64,000 nt of DNA from Candidatus Parcubacteria bacterium (lineage in GTDB: Bacteria; Patescibacteria; ABY1; BM507; UBA12075). Below, one piece after another: positions 44,713-52,648 of this stretch (position 1 is the stretch's first letter; every line of letters begins with the position of its first letter). A program made the translations under genes and the position numbers. The stretch lies in contig PKTK01000008.1 in assembly GCA_002869165.1 (NCBI GenBank), positions 25,056-89,055 of the forward strand, written 5' to 3'. The notes beneath the pieces were generated by a model. It searched no databases. It was given only the letters and a program-made list of their open reading frames with translations, and was not told the DNA's origin.

Positions 44713-44855
44713 GGGAGAATTATTGATTGTGTTTCGTGGTGCTTTTCTTTAAAAAAAGGGAGAATTATTGATTGTGTTTCGCGGTGCTTTTCTTTAAAAA
44801 AAGGGAGAATTATTGATTGTGTTTCGCGATGCTTTTCTTTAAAAAAAGGGAGAAT
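44713..44855. repeat. 45-bp tandem repeat, three units plus a partial fourth
   Basis: Units start GGGAGAATTATTGATTGTG at 44713, 44758, 44803 and (partial) 44848 and include TTTCGCGGTGCTTTTC. They differ by few bases. Because 45 is a multiple of three, a repetitive open frame spans them on the minus strand (44637-44873), but it is not supported as a gene. Confidence 0.85.
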
Positions 44856-44994
44856 GTAAAAATTTAACTTCATTTAGGCGCCCCCTTGAAAAAGAAAAGA
44901 ATTATTAATTGTACCTTGCTTGGAAGCTTGTTATTAAAAATAGGGGGTATTAAAAAATTTATTTTATAATATTTTTCTTAAACAAGAGATATAT

Positions 44995-45097
44995 TAAATT
45001 CCCCTCTTTTTAAAGAGGGGTTGATGGTGTGAAATCTAAAATTCACGTAAATCAAACTAACAAAATTTGCTTTGAAATATACTTAGCTAGGGGAGTT
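44995..45097. repeat. 103-bp direct repeat, right copy
   Basis: Second copy of the repeat at 44192-44294. Its last base coincides with the end of the AbrB-like stop codon at 45097. Confidence 0.85.
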
Positions 45098-45258
45098 CAA
45101 GAACGCCAATCACGAATCTCAATCAGTCCTCTTCCCCTGTCTTTAACTACAAGCTTTTGTTTAGCCTTCCAGCCATACTTTTCAACTATTTCCTTAGGAA
45201 TAGTTACCGTATAAGAATAGCATGATTTTTTTGTAAGTTTTTGAATATATTTTTTCAT
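45097..45258 (-). CDS. AbrB/MazE-type SpoVT-fold DNA-binding protein
   Basis: A 53-residue gene below the usual ORF size limit: MKKYIQKLTKKSCYSYTVTI, then PKEIVEKYGWKAKQKLVV and GLIEIRDWRS. The segment TVTIPKEIVEKYGWKAKQKL is the canonical swapped-hairpin AbrB fold. Such proteins are transition-state regulators or antitoxins; no toxin gene adjoins it. Its -10 (TATAAT, 45271-45266) ends 7 nt before the ATG, so its mRNA is probably leaderless, and a 22-bp perfect palindrome covers the -35, which suggests autorepression. Confidence 0.85.
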   Translation of the reverse strand: MKKYIQKLTKKSCYSYTVTIPKEIVEKYGWKAKQKLVVKDRGRGLIEIRDWRS

Positions 45259-45265
45259 ATTATTA

Positions 45266-45300
45266 ATTATAACATATTAGGGGATTCTATAGAATCCCCT
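45266..45300 (-). promoter_or_regulatory. AbrB-like gene promoter with 22-bp palindromic operator
   Basis: The perfect palindrome AGGGGATTCTATAGAATCCC, plus CT (45279-45300), overlaps the expected -35 position; the extended -10 TGTTATAAT occupies 45274-45266. It lies between the terminator at 45321-45351 and the start codon. Confidence 0.6.
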
Positions 45301-45320
45301 ATAGAGTCCTCTAAAATACA

Positions 45321-45351
45321 AAAAAAGAAGAATGTTGCACTCTTCTTTTTT
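45321..45351 (-). terminator. Intrinsic terminator of the glycosyltransferase operon
   Basis: AAAAAAGAAGA / TCTTCTTTTTT hairpin with loop ATGTTGCAC and flanking A/T runs, about 30 nt after the stop at 45383. Confidence 0.8.
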
Positions 45352-45382
45352 ATAATTTGTAATTGTAAATTCGTAATTAGCT

Positions 45383-46528
45383 CTACTCTTTCCCTAATTT
45401 CTCTTGCAATATCTTATAACATTTCTCTGCTACAGTTCTGTATTGATAGTTATTCATAGCATGCTCATGAGCATTTTTACCCATTTCTTCGCATAATTTA
45501 TCATCAGTTAAAAGGCGTAAAGTGTATTTAGCTAAGTCATCAATTGATGCTCGATAAGCAAATACTTTTGGTTCGTCAAATTTAATCTTGTGATCGGCTT
45601 CAAAACCCATTCCCTCATATGCCCATTCTTCAGTTAGCTCAACAGTTGATTCAACTTTGGCTAAAAAGCCAGTTTTTTCATGTACTATAGTATCGGCTGG
45701 TCCACCAACATTTATTGAAATTACCGGTTTGCCGCAAGCCTCTGCTTCCATCTGAATCATGCCAAATCCTTCTAGTCTCGAAGGAGCTGCATATATATCA
45801 CAAGCAGCAATCAACCAATTCATAAAATCATGTGAAAAAGCTCCGCTTAAATATTGAATCTTGCCTCTATCAAGACCAAGTCTATCAATTAAAGCATCTT
45901 CTTCTACACCATGCACCTCAGCTGATTCACAATCCCAATGTTTAAGCACATATTTCCAATCTTTGAATTCCTTATCAACTCGAGCCAAAGCCTGAAGCAT
46001 TTCCTGAGCTCCTTTGGAAGTCACATCTCCTCCCACAGTCAAAATCATTTTCTCATGCGGTTGAATACCTAACATTTCACGAAGTTTAGTTCGCATTGGA
46101 TGATCCTTTTTCACTGGGAACATTTCCTTAGCATCAAAACCGATTGGCAGTGTTATAAAATTCTTTGTATCCACACCGTCTCTTTTGTAGGTTTCTGTTA
46201 CCCAATCTGAAGTTGTAAAAACTAGTGGGAGGTCTGAAATCATATCATGATAATTTGCCACCCAACCATTAGCTACAAACCAAGGCACAGGGGTAATTCC
46301 ATGATTTTGGGGTGAAATAATTATATCATTAGCATAGGTCCAACAACCAACTCCAATAGCTACATCTGGCTTAAAAGCATCATAAACCCATTGCTTCTGG
46401 AAGCTGGGAGAATAATGAGACGGCATCACATCCACTCCCATTTCCTTTAAACCATGATAAAGTAAATTTCCTTGTATACTTAGTCCATCCGGTTCTGGCG
46501 GATAAGCATGTAAAACTGCTATTTTCAT
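45383..46528 (-). CDS. GT4-family glycosyltransferase
   Basis: ATG 46528 (MKIAVLHAYPPEPDGLSIQG) is preferred to the ATG-less extension to 46549, which runs into a palindromic repeat; a GGA site precedes it. The 381-residue protein has GT-B marks: MILTVGGDVTSKGAQEMLQA, the donor-site region APSRLEGFGMIQMEAEACGK and PVISINVGGPADTIV. Acts in the cytoplasm or at the membrane on an unknown acceptor. It follows a PIG-L deacetylase gene across a 142-bp nested palindrome. Pairs of a GT4 and a PIG-L enzyme are known in mycothiol/bacillithiol-like and GPI-like pathways; that is only a possibility here. Confidence 0.92.
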   Translation of the reverse strand: MKIAVLHAYPPEPDGLSIQGNLLYHGLKEMGVDVMPSHYSPSFQKQWVYDAFKPDVAIGVGCWTYANDIIISPQNHGITPVPWFVANGWVANYHDMISDLPLVFTTSDWVTETYKRDGVDTKNFITLPIGFDAKEMFPVKKDHPMRTKLREMLGIQPHEKMILTVGGDVTSKGAQEMLQALARVDKEFKDWKYVLKHWDCESAEVHGVEEDALIDRLGLDRGKIQYLSGAFSHDFMNWLIAACDIYAAPSRLEGFGMIQMEAEACGKPVISINVGGPADTIVHEKTGFLAKVESTVELTEEWAYEGMGFEADHKIKFDEPKVFAYRASIDDLAKYTLRLLTDDKLCEEMGKNAHEHAMNNYQYRTVAEKCYKILQEKLGKE

Positions 46529-46540
46529 ATTTTTCCTACT

Positions 46541-46682
46541 TATTGTCATTCCCGGCTGGAGAAATGAGCGATAGCGAATTTCGTAGGGGAAGGGAATCTA
46601 CGTGTTACTAATCTTTTTTATGTAGATTCCCTTCCCCTCCATTGCTCGCTAATGCTTGCAATTCCGGCCGGGAATGACAATA
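46541..46682. repeat. 142-bp nested palindromic element
   Basis: Outer arms TATTGTCATTCCCGGC (46541-46556) and GCCGGGAATGACAATA (46667-46682) and inner arms GGGGAAGGGAATCTAC (46586-46601) and GTAGATTCCCTTCCCC (46622-46637) pair perfectly. It is MITE- or REP-like, with no open reading frame of its own. Confidence 0.85.
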
Positions 46683-46693
46683 ATAAAACATTA

Positions 46694-47308
46694 TTAATTT
46701 TTAATTTGACTAAAAGCTTCGGGGTTCGTACAGTATCCCACATCAATTCCATCCATTGGATAGCCATACATTTCCCCAACAATTCTTTTCTTCTTCTCAT
46801 AAGTTTCCTTGTCTAAATCAACCATAAATTCTGCTTCATCACTTGCAACTGCCAAGGGCCGAGCATCCTGATCATCAACTTTTTTATAAGAAAAATAAAA
46901 AACCGCCTCCGGTTTTTTATTTTTATTTGTAATGAATTGTTTAACTGCTCGATTAACTATTTTGTGTCTACTATGACCATATTCACCATTTTCTCCATGG
47001 CAAAATATATAATCAAAATCTTCAGTAATATTTTTATCTAGTAAATTTTTAGCCTCTTCATGTAAAATCTCCTCGTTTAATTCGTTTCCGTCATCCAAAT
47101 CACTAATAATCCCTCTAACTCCCAAATATTTACAAACTCTTCTAAATTTTGGTTCTCTGTCAGCATCGCTCTCCCTACACATAGAATAAACTGTCCAATT
47201 TACCTCGGGGTTATTCAAAATTGTTCCTCCCATCCATATCACTTCATCATCAGGGTGAGCAACAACTACAAGAGCTTGCTTATTTTTTTCCAAATTCAAT
47301 TTTTTCAT
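46694..47308 (-). CDS. PIG-L/LmbE-family deacetylase
   Basis: The ATG at 47308 (MKKLNLEKNKQAL) gives 204 residues. The zinc site AHPDDEVIWMGG is near residue 17 and a later His in CHGENGEYGHSRH (about 105-117), so it is a probable N-acetylglucosaminyl-type deacetylase. In the family, substrates include GlcNAc-inositol or GlcNAc-malate lipids or sugars. It lies 15 nt downstream of the cohesin-protein gene and upstream of a GT4 gene across the nested palindrome. Confidence 0.9.
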   Translation of the reverse strand: MKKLNLEKNKQALVVVAHPDDEVIWMGGTILNNPEVNWTVYSMCRESDADREPKFRRVCKYLGVRGIISDLDDGNELNEEILHEEAKNLLDKNITEDFDYIFCHGENGEYGHSRHKIVNRAVKQFITNKNKKPEAVFYFSYKKVDDQDARPLAVASDEAEFMVDLDKETYEKKKRIVGEMYGYPMDGIDVGYCTNPEAFSQIKN

Positions 47309-47323
47309 ATTCAAGAAAATTGT

Positions 47324-49084
47324 TTATTCTTTCTTCTTGGTTAATTTTATCTCTTTTTCAATATCTTCAATCTCCTTGCCAATAAATTCTTCAGAAATAT
47401 CTAAAGACTCTTGTAATTTTTCTTTTACCCTTCGTTCAGATTCAGAAAGTCCTGCCTTTTTGTCAGCCAGCTCGATCAACTCATCAACCTCTTCGTGTAA
47501 AGCATAGAAAATCTTACTCATCTTTACCTTAAGCTCGTCTGCTTCACGTTTGATTCGTAACTTCTCGGCAATAAAGAACTTTCTCTGATAGAAAATGTAA
47601 CCAACTAGTAATGCTATAGCTAATAATAACACTAATATTATCCAAAGTCCATAGCTACAGATGATTGATGGGCTAACTACATTAAGCAAATGCTTAGTTG
47701 AGCTAAGCGACTGAGCACCACGACTATCTATGATAATGGCCGAAACATTGTAAGTGCCCTTATCTAAACCATCCTTGTATACAAAGGCCCAATTACCTGA
47801 CTCATCAGTCTCTACTTCACCTTCAATTGTATCCTTACCTGTTCTTTCAATATAAACCTTGACTCGTACGTTTGAATAAAATGATGTTCCCTGTACCACA
47901 AGATCATCCTTTTTGCTTATAACATCCGGAACACTAGTAATTATTGGGGCTTTCAATGGATCAATTACAAACATTACTGAGCTAGAAGCAGTATTACCAG
48001 CTTTATCAACTGCTACAACAGTTGCTGAATATTCACCTGGAGCTAATACAGGAGATTTATATGAACCTGTACTTACATTATCAGGTGTCACATCAAAACT
48101 CTCTGTACCAATAATAATATTATACTTTTCTATGCCTGATGTTTCATCAGTAGTTGAAAAAACTAGATTTGGTGTTGGATTGGTACTGTCCCCTTTATCA
48201 TCAATTGCTAATTTAAAATCTTCAGGGGGAGTAGCGTCGATCATAACTTTGCGATGCGATACTTGTCCCCAACCATATTGATTTTGATATTTGATATGGA
48301 AATACTGCTCACCATCTTTTTGCTCCGTAAAAGTCTCTGTCTCAATAATGCCCTCATTTACCACACCTGGGTCATCTTTTGGGTTGTCAGTAATCTTAAA
48401 GGCTACACCAGTTAAGTCAGCTAAAACCTTCCAATTAAACTCTGGTCTATTATTGCTATACCAAGTATTTTCATCTGGATGAGTATCCGAGTCAATTTCT
48501 GGAATTGGAGGAAGAAGCCCTTTTGGCTTTTCTTCAACCTCCTCTTCTTCAGGCTCTTCTTCAACCACTTCTTCTTCAGGTTCTTCCTCTACCACGGGTT
48601 CAAATATTTCATAAGTTGCCTTACCAAGTCCATCAACAATGTTAGTACCCAGCCCATCAGCTGCTAATACATTTCCAGACCTATATGTAACTTCGGTAGT
48701 TCCTACCTGTTTAGATACAAAAGTAACAGAAAAAATAGTTCCAGCTGAGCCTGTATATGATCCTGGAGAACCACCACCAAAAGTAATAGTACCTGCTGAG
48801 TTAGAAAAAGTTGGATCGGTGGTCCAAAGTTTAAAAATAGAGCTGGCATCAGATACTTTAGAAACAGTAATATACGCTGGGTCAAATTTTATTAAACCAT
48901 CAGCTGCGTTTATTCCTACTCCCCCACCTGAATTTACTACAACATTCATAGTAAAACTCTTACCCACTTCAATCTTACTTGAACTTGGAGACAACAAAAG
49001 AGAAGCGCTAGCTCCCTGTGCTATATTTGGAGTAAATACTGCAAAAGTAAATACAAATATTAGAAATAACGAAATCCTCCTCAT
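47324..49084 (-). CDS. Cohesin-domain envelope protein with Ig-like repeats and cytoplasmic tail
   Basis: A 586-residue protein with signal peptide (about 1-25, LFLIFVFTFAVF), a cohesin-like domain (about 26-162: SSSKIEVGKSFTMNVVVNSG, TITFGGGSPGSYTGSAGTIF), a Glu-rich linker, beta-sandwich regions (about 205-385, 385-475 with VVQGTSFYSNVRVKVYIE), a membrane helix (about 480-505, YGLWIILVLLLAIALLVG) and a long charged coiled-coil tail. Cohesins bind dockerins. A dockerin-bearing surface protein is encoded nearby (49622-51412), so the two may interlock on the cell surface. The coiled-coil tail is predicted cytoplasmic. Confidence 0.85.
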   Translation of the reverse strand: MRRISLFLIFVFTFAVFTPNIAQGASASLLLSPSSSKIEVGKSFTMNVVVNSGGGVGINAADGLIKFDPAYITVSKVSDASSIFKLWTTDPTFSNSAGTITFGGGSPGSYTGSAGTIFSVTFVSKQVGTTEVTYRSGNVLAADGLGTNIVDGLGKATYEIFEPVVEEEPEEEVVEEEPEEEEVEEKPKGLLPPIPEIDSDTHPDENTWYSNNRPEFNWKVLADLTGVAFKITDNPKDDPGVVNEGIIETETFTEQKDGEQYFHIKYQNQYGWGQVSHRKVMIDATPPEDFKLAIDDKGDSTNPTPNLVFSTTDETSGIEKYNIIIGTESFDVTPDNVSTGSYKSPVLAPGEYSATVVAVDKAGNTASSSVMFVIDPLKAPIITSVPDVISKKDDLVVQGTSFYSNVRVKVYIERTGKDTIEGEVETDESGNWAFVYKDGLDKGTYNVSAIIIDSRGAQSLSSTKHLLNVVSPSIICSYGLWIILVLLLAIALLVGYIFYQRKFFIAEKLRIKREADELKVKMSKIFYALHEEVDELIELADKKAGLSESERRVKEKLQESLDISEEFIGKEIEDIEKEIKLTKKKE

Positions 49085-49093
49085 AAAAAATAA

Positions 49094-49537
49094 CTAGGCT
49101 ACATTTACTTCGATTTTCTTTTTACCGCTATTTTGTAACCTAAGAAGCGGTAATTTTAATATTAAAATTCCTTTTTTAAATTTTGCTTGTACTTCAGATA
49201 CGTTTACCTCTTGTGGTAAAATAATCTGTCTGTAAAACTGGCCCCATTGACATTCCTGTCTAAGATATTTATTGTCAGCTGGATCTTCCTGATTCTCCAA
49301 AACTTGAGGCACTTCTCGTCTGCCCTTAATAGTAACAACATCATTTTCATTTTCAATACTAATATCTAGTTCAGAAATCTCTACTCCAGGAATAGGAGCA
49401 ATCACTACAATATCCTCAGCTGTTTGATAAATATCAACATCAAGTTGCAAAAAAGCTGATGATTTTTCTTTTTTTGGTTCTTCTGTTGGAACTGTTCCTT
49501 CTTCAACCTTAACCTTAAGTTTATCTAAAAAACTCAT
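49094..49537 (-). CDS. Small heat-shock protein Hsp20/alpha-crystallin
   Basis: A 147-residue protein with an alpha-crystallin domain (about 40-145): VDIYQTAEDIVVIAPIPGVE, ISELDISIENENDVVTIKG and FKKGILILKLPLL, with the conserved LILKLPL tail. It forms ATP-independent oligomeric chaperones. It lies 9 nt upstream of the cohesin gene on the minus strand and has its own promoter-like element at 49576-49604. Its place between two surface-protein genes is unusual. Confidence 0.93.
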   Translation of the reverse strand: MSFLDKLKVKVEEGTVPTEEPKKEKSSAFLQLDVDIYQTAEDIVVIAPIPGVEISELDISIENENDVVTIKGRREVPQVLENQEDPADNKYLRQECQWGQFYRQIILPQEVNVSEVQAKFKKGILILKLPLLRLQNSGKKKIEVNVA

Positions 49538-49575
49538 AAAAAATTAATTTATTTAACTGTTATAAATATACACAT

Positions 49576-49604
49576 ATTATAACATATTCGATTAAAATAT
49601 CAAA
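49576..49604 (-). promoter_or_regulatory. Putative promoter of the Hsp20-cohesin-PIG-L genes
   Basis: Minus-strand TTTGAT (49604-49599) and TATAAT (49581-49576), 17-bp spacer; the -10 is extended TGTTATAAT. It lies in the gap after the dockerin gene, about 40 bp upstream of the Hsp20 start. Confidence 0.5.
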
Positions 49605-49621
49605 ATATTTATAATTTATAA

Positions 49622-51412
49622 TCAACCTGTCCAGTTGTACAACATAATACTAAAATCAATCAAATCTACATTTCCATCGTTGTTTTGATCTGCACATTCA
49701 TTATCTGTATCCCACCAATAAAGAAGAATAGAAAAATCCGTAATATTTACTTTGCCATCACCATTTAAGTCTGCTCCAGCACATACCTGTTCTTCAAAAA
49801 CACCACCCACAACGAACTTCTCAGCCTTGGAAAAATCACTAACATTACCCGCTACTACACTTCCAGAAACTTTTGCTAAATAATTATTATTTTCAAAACA
49901 GTCTGTATTGATGGTATATAACCATTTACCACTTTCGCTTGAAGTAGCAGCGTATTTCATAATCTGATCAGGCAAAACTCCCCCAACCACATCAGGATAC
50001 AACCAAAGATCCATTACAGAATCTGCTGATGAATAACCTTGAATTTCTAAAACATCTCCCGCATCAAGAGATTGGTTAGTAATTTCAATAGTTGGCGGAA
50101 TATATACATTTTGCAATTCCGTCTTAGTTCCTTCATCTATATAAAAAGTAAAAGACTGAGTCAATGATTTCCTTTCATTAGGATCTTCTGCCCAAACACT
50201 GAATGTATAAACACCTTGGGGCAAATCGTATACATCTATCTGAAATGAACCGTTGCTTCTGGCTATAACATCATCTTCCTCAACTCCATCTTTTAATAAA
50301 TACACTTTTGAATTTGGATAGGCCCAACCCTGAAAAACTACCACTGGATCTCCAGGAAGCTCAGGAAATGGATAATAGTCATCATTATTTACTCCAGAGG
50401 TTGAACCTCCGCCACCTCCAGCTCCTCCACCAGCTCCTCCACCAGCTCCTCCACCAGAACCAGGTTCACCCTCAACATCCTCATCACCATCTTCTCCGCT
50501 ATAGCCTGAAATAGAAAAATTAATTAAATAGTCAGTCGTATCATCAACACCTTCATCATCCCGACACCTTACATAATAATTATAATCGCCTGCTCCTAGC
50601 CCGGACAAAATGCTAGAATGATAATAGCCACCTGTGTAAGAAAAATTCTCTGTCATAGCAACATAGGTTGTACTGGCAGTATTAGTCCAACGACAATAAG
50701 CAAAATAGTTGGTATTCAAAGAAAGGATAATTTGCGTTGTTCCATAACCCAAGATACCAGATGGCGTTCCATTTGACCTGAATTTCTCAATAGTAATTCC
50801 CATTGAAACTGGCTCTATTATATAAATATAGGCCTGACTACTTTCCAAAATATTGCCACTGTCATTATAAGTGCTGATATTAATTGCTCGAGCACCTGTT
50901 GTACTGGGGTTGTTTATTTTATGAGGCAAAGTGCTTGAACTAGTACTGGAGACAATCTTATCTCCCCATTCAGCAACATCGCCTAATTCAATCTTTACAA
51001 ACTGACCAGCGTTTATCCCGCTAAGCGAACTTAATTCAATATCAATACTACCACTAGTCGTACTGGCTGTTACGGTAACCAAATCTTCTGTAACTGAACT
51101 AGTAGAAGATAGCTCCCTATCAACATAAACTCCATTCAAAGCATTGGAAACTGACAAATCTACATCATAAACATCAAATTCTCCATCAATTAAAAAATAC
51201 CCGTCTTCTGGAACAACTGAAATTCTACCTCCTGCGGGAATTGGTTCTAAAACTTGAAATTTTATTGTATGATCACTTGGTGTACCTGGCCAGCTAAGAC
51301 CCAGTGTATCACTTATTTTTATTAAAGCATTAGTATCAGAAACAAAATAATAATTAGAAAACAAAAACATGCCCAATAAAAAAACACTTACAATTTTTAC
51401 TATTTTATTCAT
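49622..51412 (-). CDS. Dockerin-bearing surface protein
   Basis: The 596-residue protein has a signal/membrane helix (about 5-22), an N-terminal region related to the paralogues at 57652 and 58973 (AYIYIIEPVSMGITIE, about 180), a Gly/Ala-rich linker (about 318-340) encoded by 12-bp DNA repeats, beta-sandwich regions (about 350-540) and a C-terminal dockerin type I pair (about 542-596): ADLNGDGKVNITDF and DQNNDGNVDLIDF, each with the DxNxDGxVxxxD calcium loop. It is last in a six-gene operon starting at 56366. Its natural partner may be the cohesin protein at 47324. Confidence 0.88.
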   Translation of the reverse strand: MNKIVKIVSVFLLGMFLFSNYYFVSDTNALIKISDTLGLSWPGTPSDHTIKFQVLEPIPAGGRISVVPEDGYFLIDGEFDVYDVDLSVSNALNGVYVDRELSSTSSVTEDLVTVTASTTSGSIDIELSSLSGINAGQFVKIELGDVAEWGDKIVSSTSSSTLPHKINNPSTTGARAINISTYNDSGNILESSQAYIYIIEPVSMGITIEKFRSNGTPSGILGYGTTQIILSLNTNYFAYCRWTNTASTTYVAMTENFSYTGGYYHSSILSGLGAGDYNYYVRCRDDEGVDDTTDYLINFSISGYSGEDGDEDVEGEPGSGGGAGGGAGGGAGGGGGSTSGVNNDDYYPFPELPGDPVVVFQGWAYPNSKVYLLKDGVEEDDVIARSNGSFQIDVYDLPQGVYTFSVWAEDPNERKSLTQSFTFYIDEGTKTELQNVYIPPTIEITNQSLDAGDVLEIQGYSSADSVMDLWLYPDVVGGVLPDQIMKYAATSSESGKWLYTINTDCFENNNYLAKVSGSVVAGNVSDFSKAEKFVVGGVFEEQVCAGADLNGDGKVNITDFSILLYWWDTDNECADQNNDGNVDLIDFSIMLYNWTG

Positions 51413-51789
51413 CGTCTTTGTTTTTTATTTCTGCGAAAATCTAAATAATAGTTGATAATTATCAATAAAAATAATAAAATTATTCCACTTCCCATTATCA
51501 TTATTAAAGTTTCATCACTCAAAGTGCCTCCTATTGAGGCTTCTCTTTCATTCAAGGCATTCTCTCTCGCATTTAACATCTCTTCCTTTTCTTTTAATTG
51601 AGACGCTAATTTATTATATGGATTATCAGGTACACCAACTGACATACCAATTGCTGAAGAAAAACTAGCACCAAAATATTTACTTAAATCAATTGGATTA
51701 AGACCAAGATACGACAAAAAAACTACAGAAAACAATAGCAAAAAACCCAATCTCCATTTATGTATATGTTTGACTGTTTTTTTTATCAT
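51409..51789 (-). CDS. Small membrane protein with coiled coil, function unknown
   Basis: A 126-residue protein not recognised. It has an N-terminal hydrophobic segment (about 14-28, LGFLLLFSVVFLSYLGL), a charged coiled coil (SQLKEKEEMLNARENALNER, about 62-82) and a C-terminal helix (LIMIMGSGIILLFLLIIINY, about 95-113). It overlaps the dockerin gene by ATGA (4 nt), so expression is coupled, and may anchor or assemble the dockerin protein. Confidence 0.8.
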   Translation of the reverse strand: MIKKTVKHIHKWRLGFLLLFSVVFLSYLGLNPIDLSKYFGASFSSAIGMSVGVPDNPYNKLASQLKEKEEMLNARENALNEREASIGGTLSDETLIMIMGSGIILLFLLIIINYYLDFRRNKKQRR

Positions 51790-51793
51790 AAAT

Positions 51794-52648
51794 TTATTTT
51801 ACACATCGAAAACCAATACCTGGCTCAACTGAAGATGGTGGTGTAACAGCATACAGGGAATAAACTCCTGCATCACTTTCATTATTCCAATACCCCCCTC
51901 TTACCATTCCTCTCGTGCCCTTTGATTTTAGCCAAAAATAATCTTCGCTATAATTCACATTTGGCTCACTAGTATTTGTTTCGCCGGGTAAGCCCTGTCC
52001 GTCAGTCGAATCAATATAACCTGCCTGGGGAAGCGCCTTTCCGTCATACATTCCATCTTCAACAACTCCATCAACCCACTCCCAAACATTTCCAATCATA
52101 TCAAAAACACCATATGAAGAAATACATTTACTAGCACTGCCGCTCAAGCCGGGTTGACTAGCCCAATTACTGCTTACCTGACAATCATCTTCTGTCCAGG
52201 CTGATGAAATATCTGGAGTACCCAGAGAAGCCTGCATCCATTCTGAATTTGTTGGCAAACGCTTACCTGCTTTCGCACAAGCTCGCTTAGCTTGATCCTG
52301 GGAAATATTTCTCCACGGCAAGGCGCTCACTTTTGTTTCTGGCATACAACTTGGGTCATCAAGATTTACCAAGCTTTCAGTTTGATTTTGCGGATCGTTA
52401 TAAGAACAGTCATCCGAAGTTGATACTTCATAAATATCAATACAAAAATCTCCACCACTGTATGGAATCAAAGTCATTCCCTTGGGACACCTTCCTTCAA
52501 CCACCTCATCCATAAGTTTGTTTTTGGCAATATTATCTGAAGCTTTTATACCAATAGTTGTAAAAACTACTGCAAAGATCACTACCACAATCTCCTTTTT
52601 ACCAATAATAGACTTTTTCTTTTTTAAATTTATTTGCTTAGTCGCCAT
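51794..52648 (-). CDS. Membrane-anchored FGE-sulfatase (SUMF1)-like protein
   Basis: A 284-residue protein with an N-terminal membrane helix (about 18-36) and a formylglycine-generating-enzyme-like domain: CPKGMTLIPYSGGDFCIDIYE, AKRACAKAGKRLPTNSEWMQ, GNVWEWVDG, MVRGGYWNN and GIGFRCVK. These are core FGE fold motifs, shared by sulfatase-modifying enzymes and by carbohydrate-binding or other non-enzymatic relatives. The active-site Cys pair of true FGE cannot be confirmed by eye; the several Cys visible may be disulfides. No sulfatase gene is present. The domain faces outside if the helix is an anchor. It overlaps the upstream DUF916-LytR_C gene by 11 nt. Confidence 0.85.
   Translation of the reverse strand: MATKQINLKKKKSIIGKKEIVVVIFAVVFTTIGIKASDNIAKNKLMDEVVEGRCPKGMTLIPYSGGDFCIDIYEVSTSDDCSYNDPQNQTESLVNLDDPSCMPETKVSALPWRNISQDQAKRACAKAGKRLPTNSEWMQASLGTPDISSAWTEDDCQVSSNWASQPGLSGSASKCISSYGVFDMIGNVWEWVDGVVEDGMYDGKALPQAGYIDSTDGQGLPGETNTSEPNVNYSEDYFWLKSKGTRGMVRGGYWNNESDAGVYSLYAVTPPSSVEPGIGFRCVK

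Noticed and set aside
44713..44855. Possible CRISPR array
   Set aside because: The 45-bp units are contiguous with no spacers, and no cas genes are present.
44637..44873. Open frame with repetitive product on the minus strand
   Set aside because: It is produced by the 45-bp tandem repeat, whose length is a multiple of three; there is no family signal or start context.
48639..49097. 152-codon frame on the plus strand opposite the cohesin gene
   Set aside because: It is antisense to a clear protein with signal peptide and domains; no supporting start or homology is seen.
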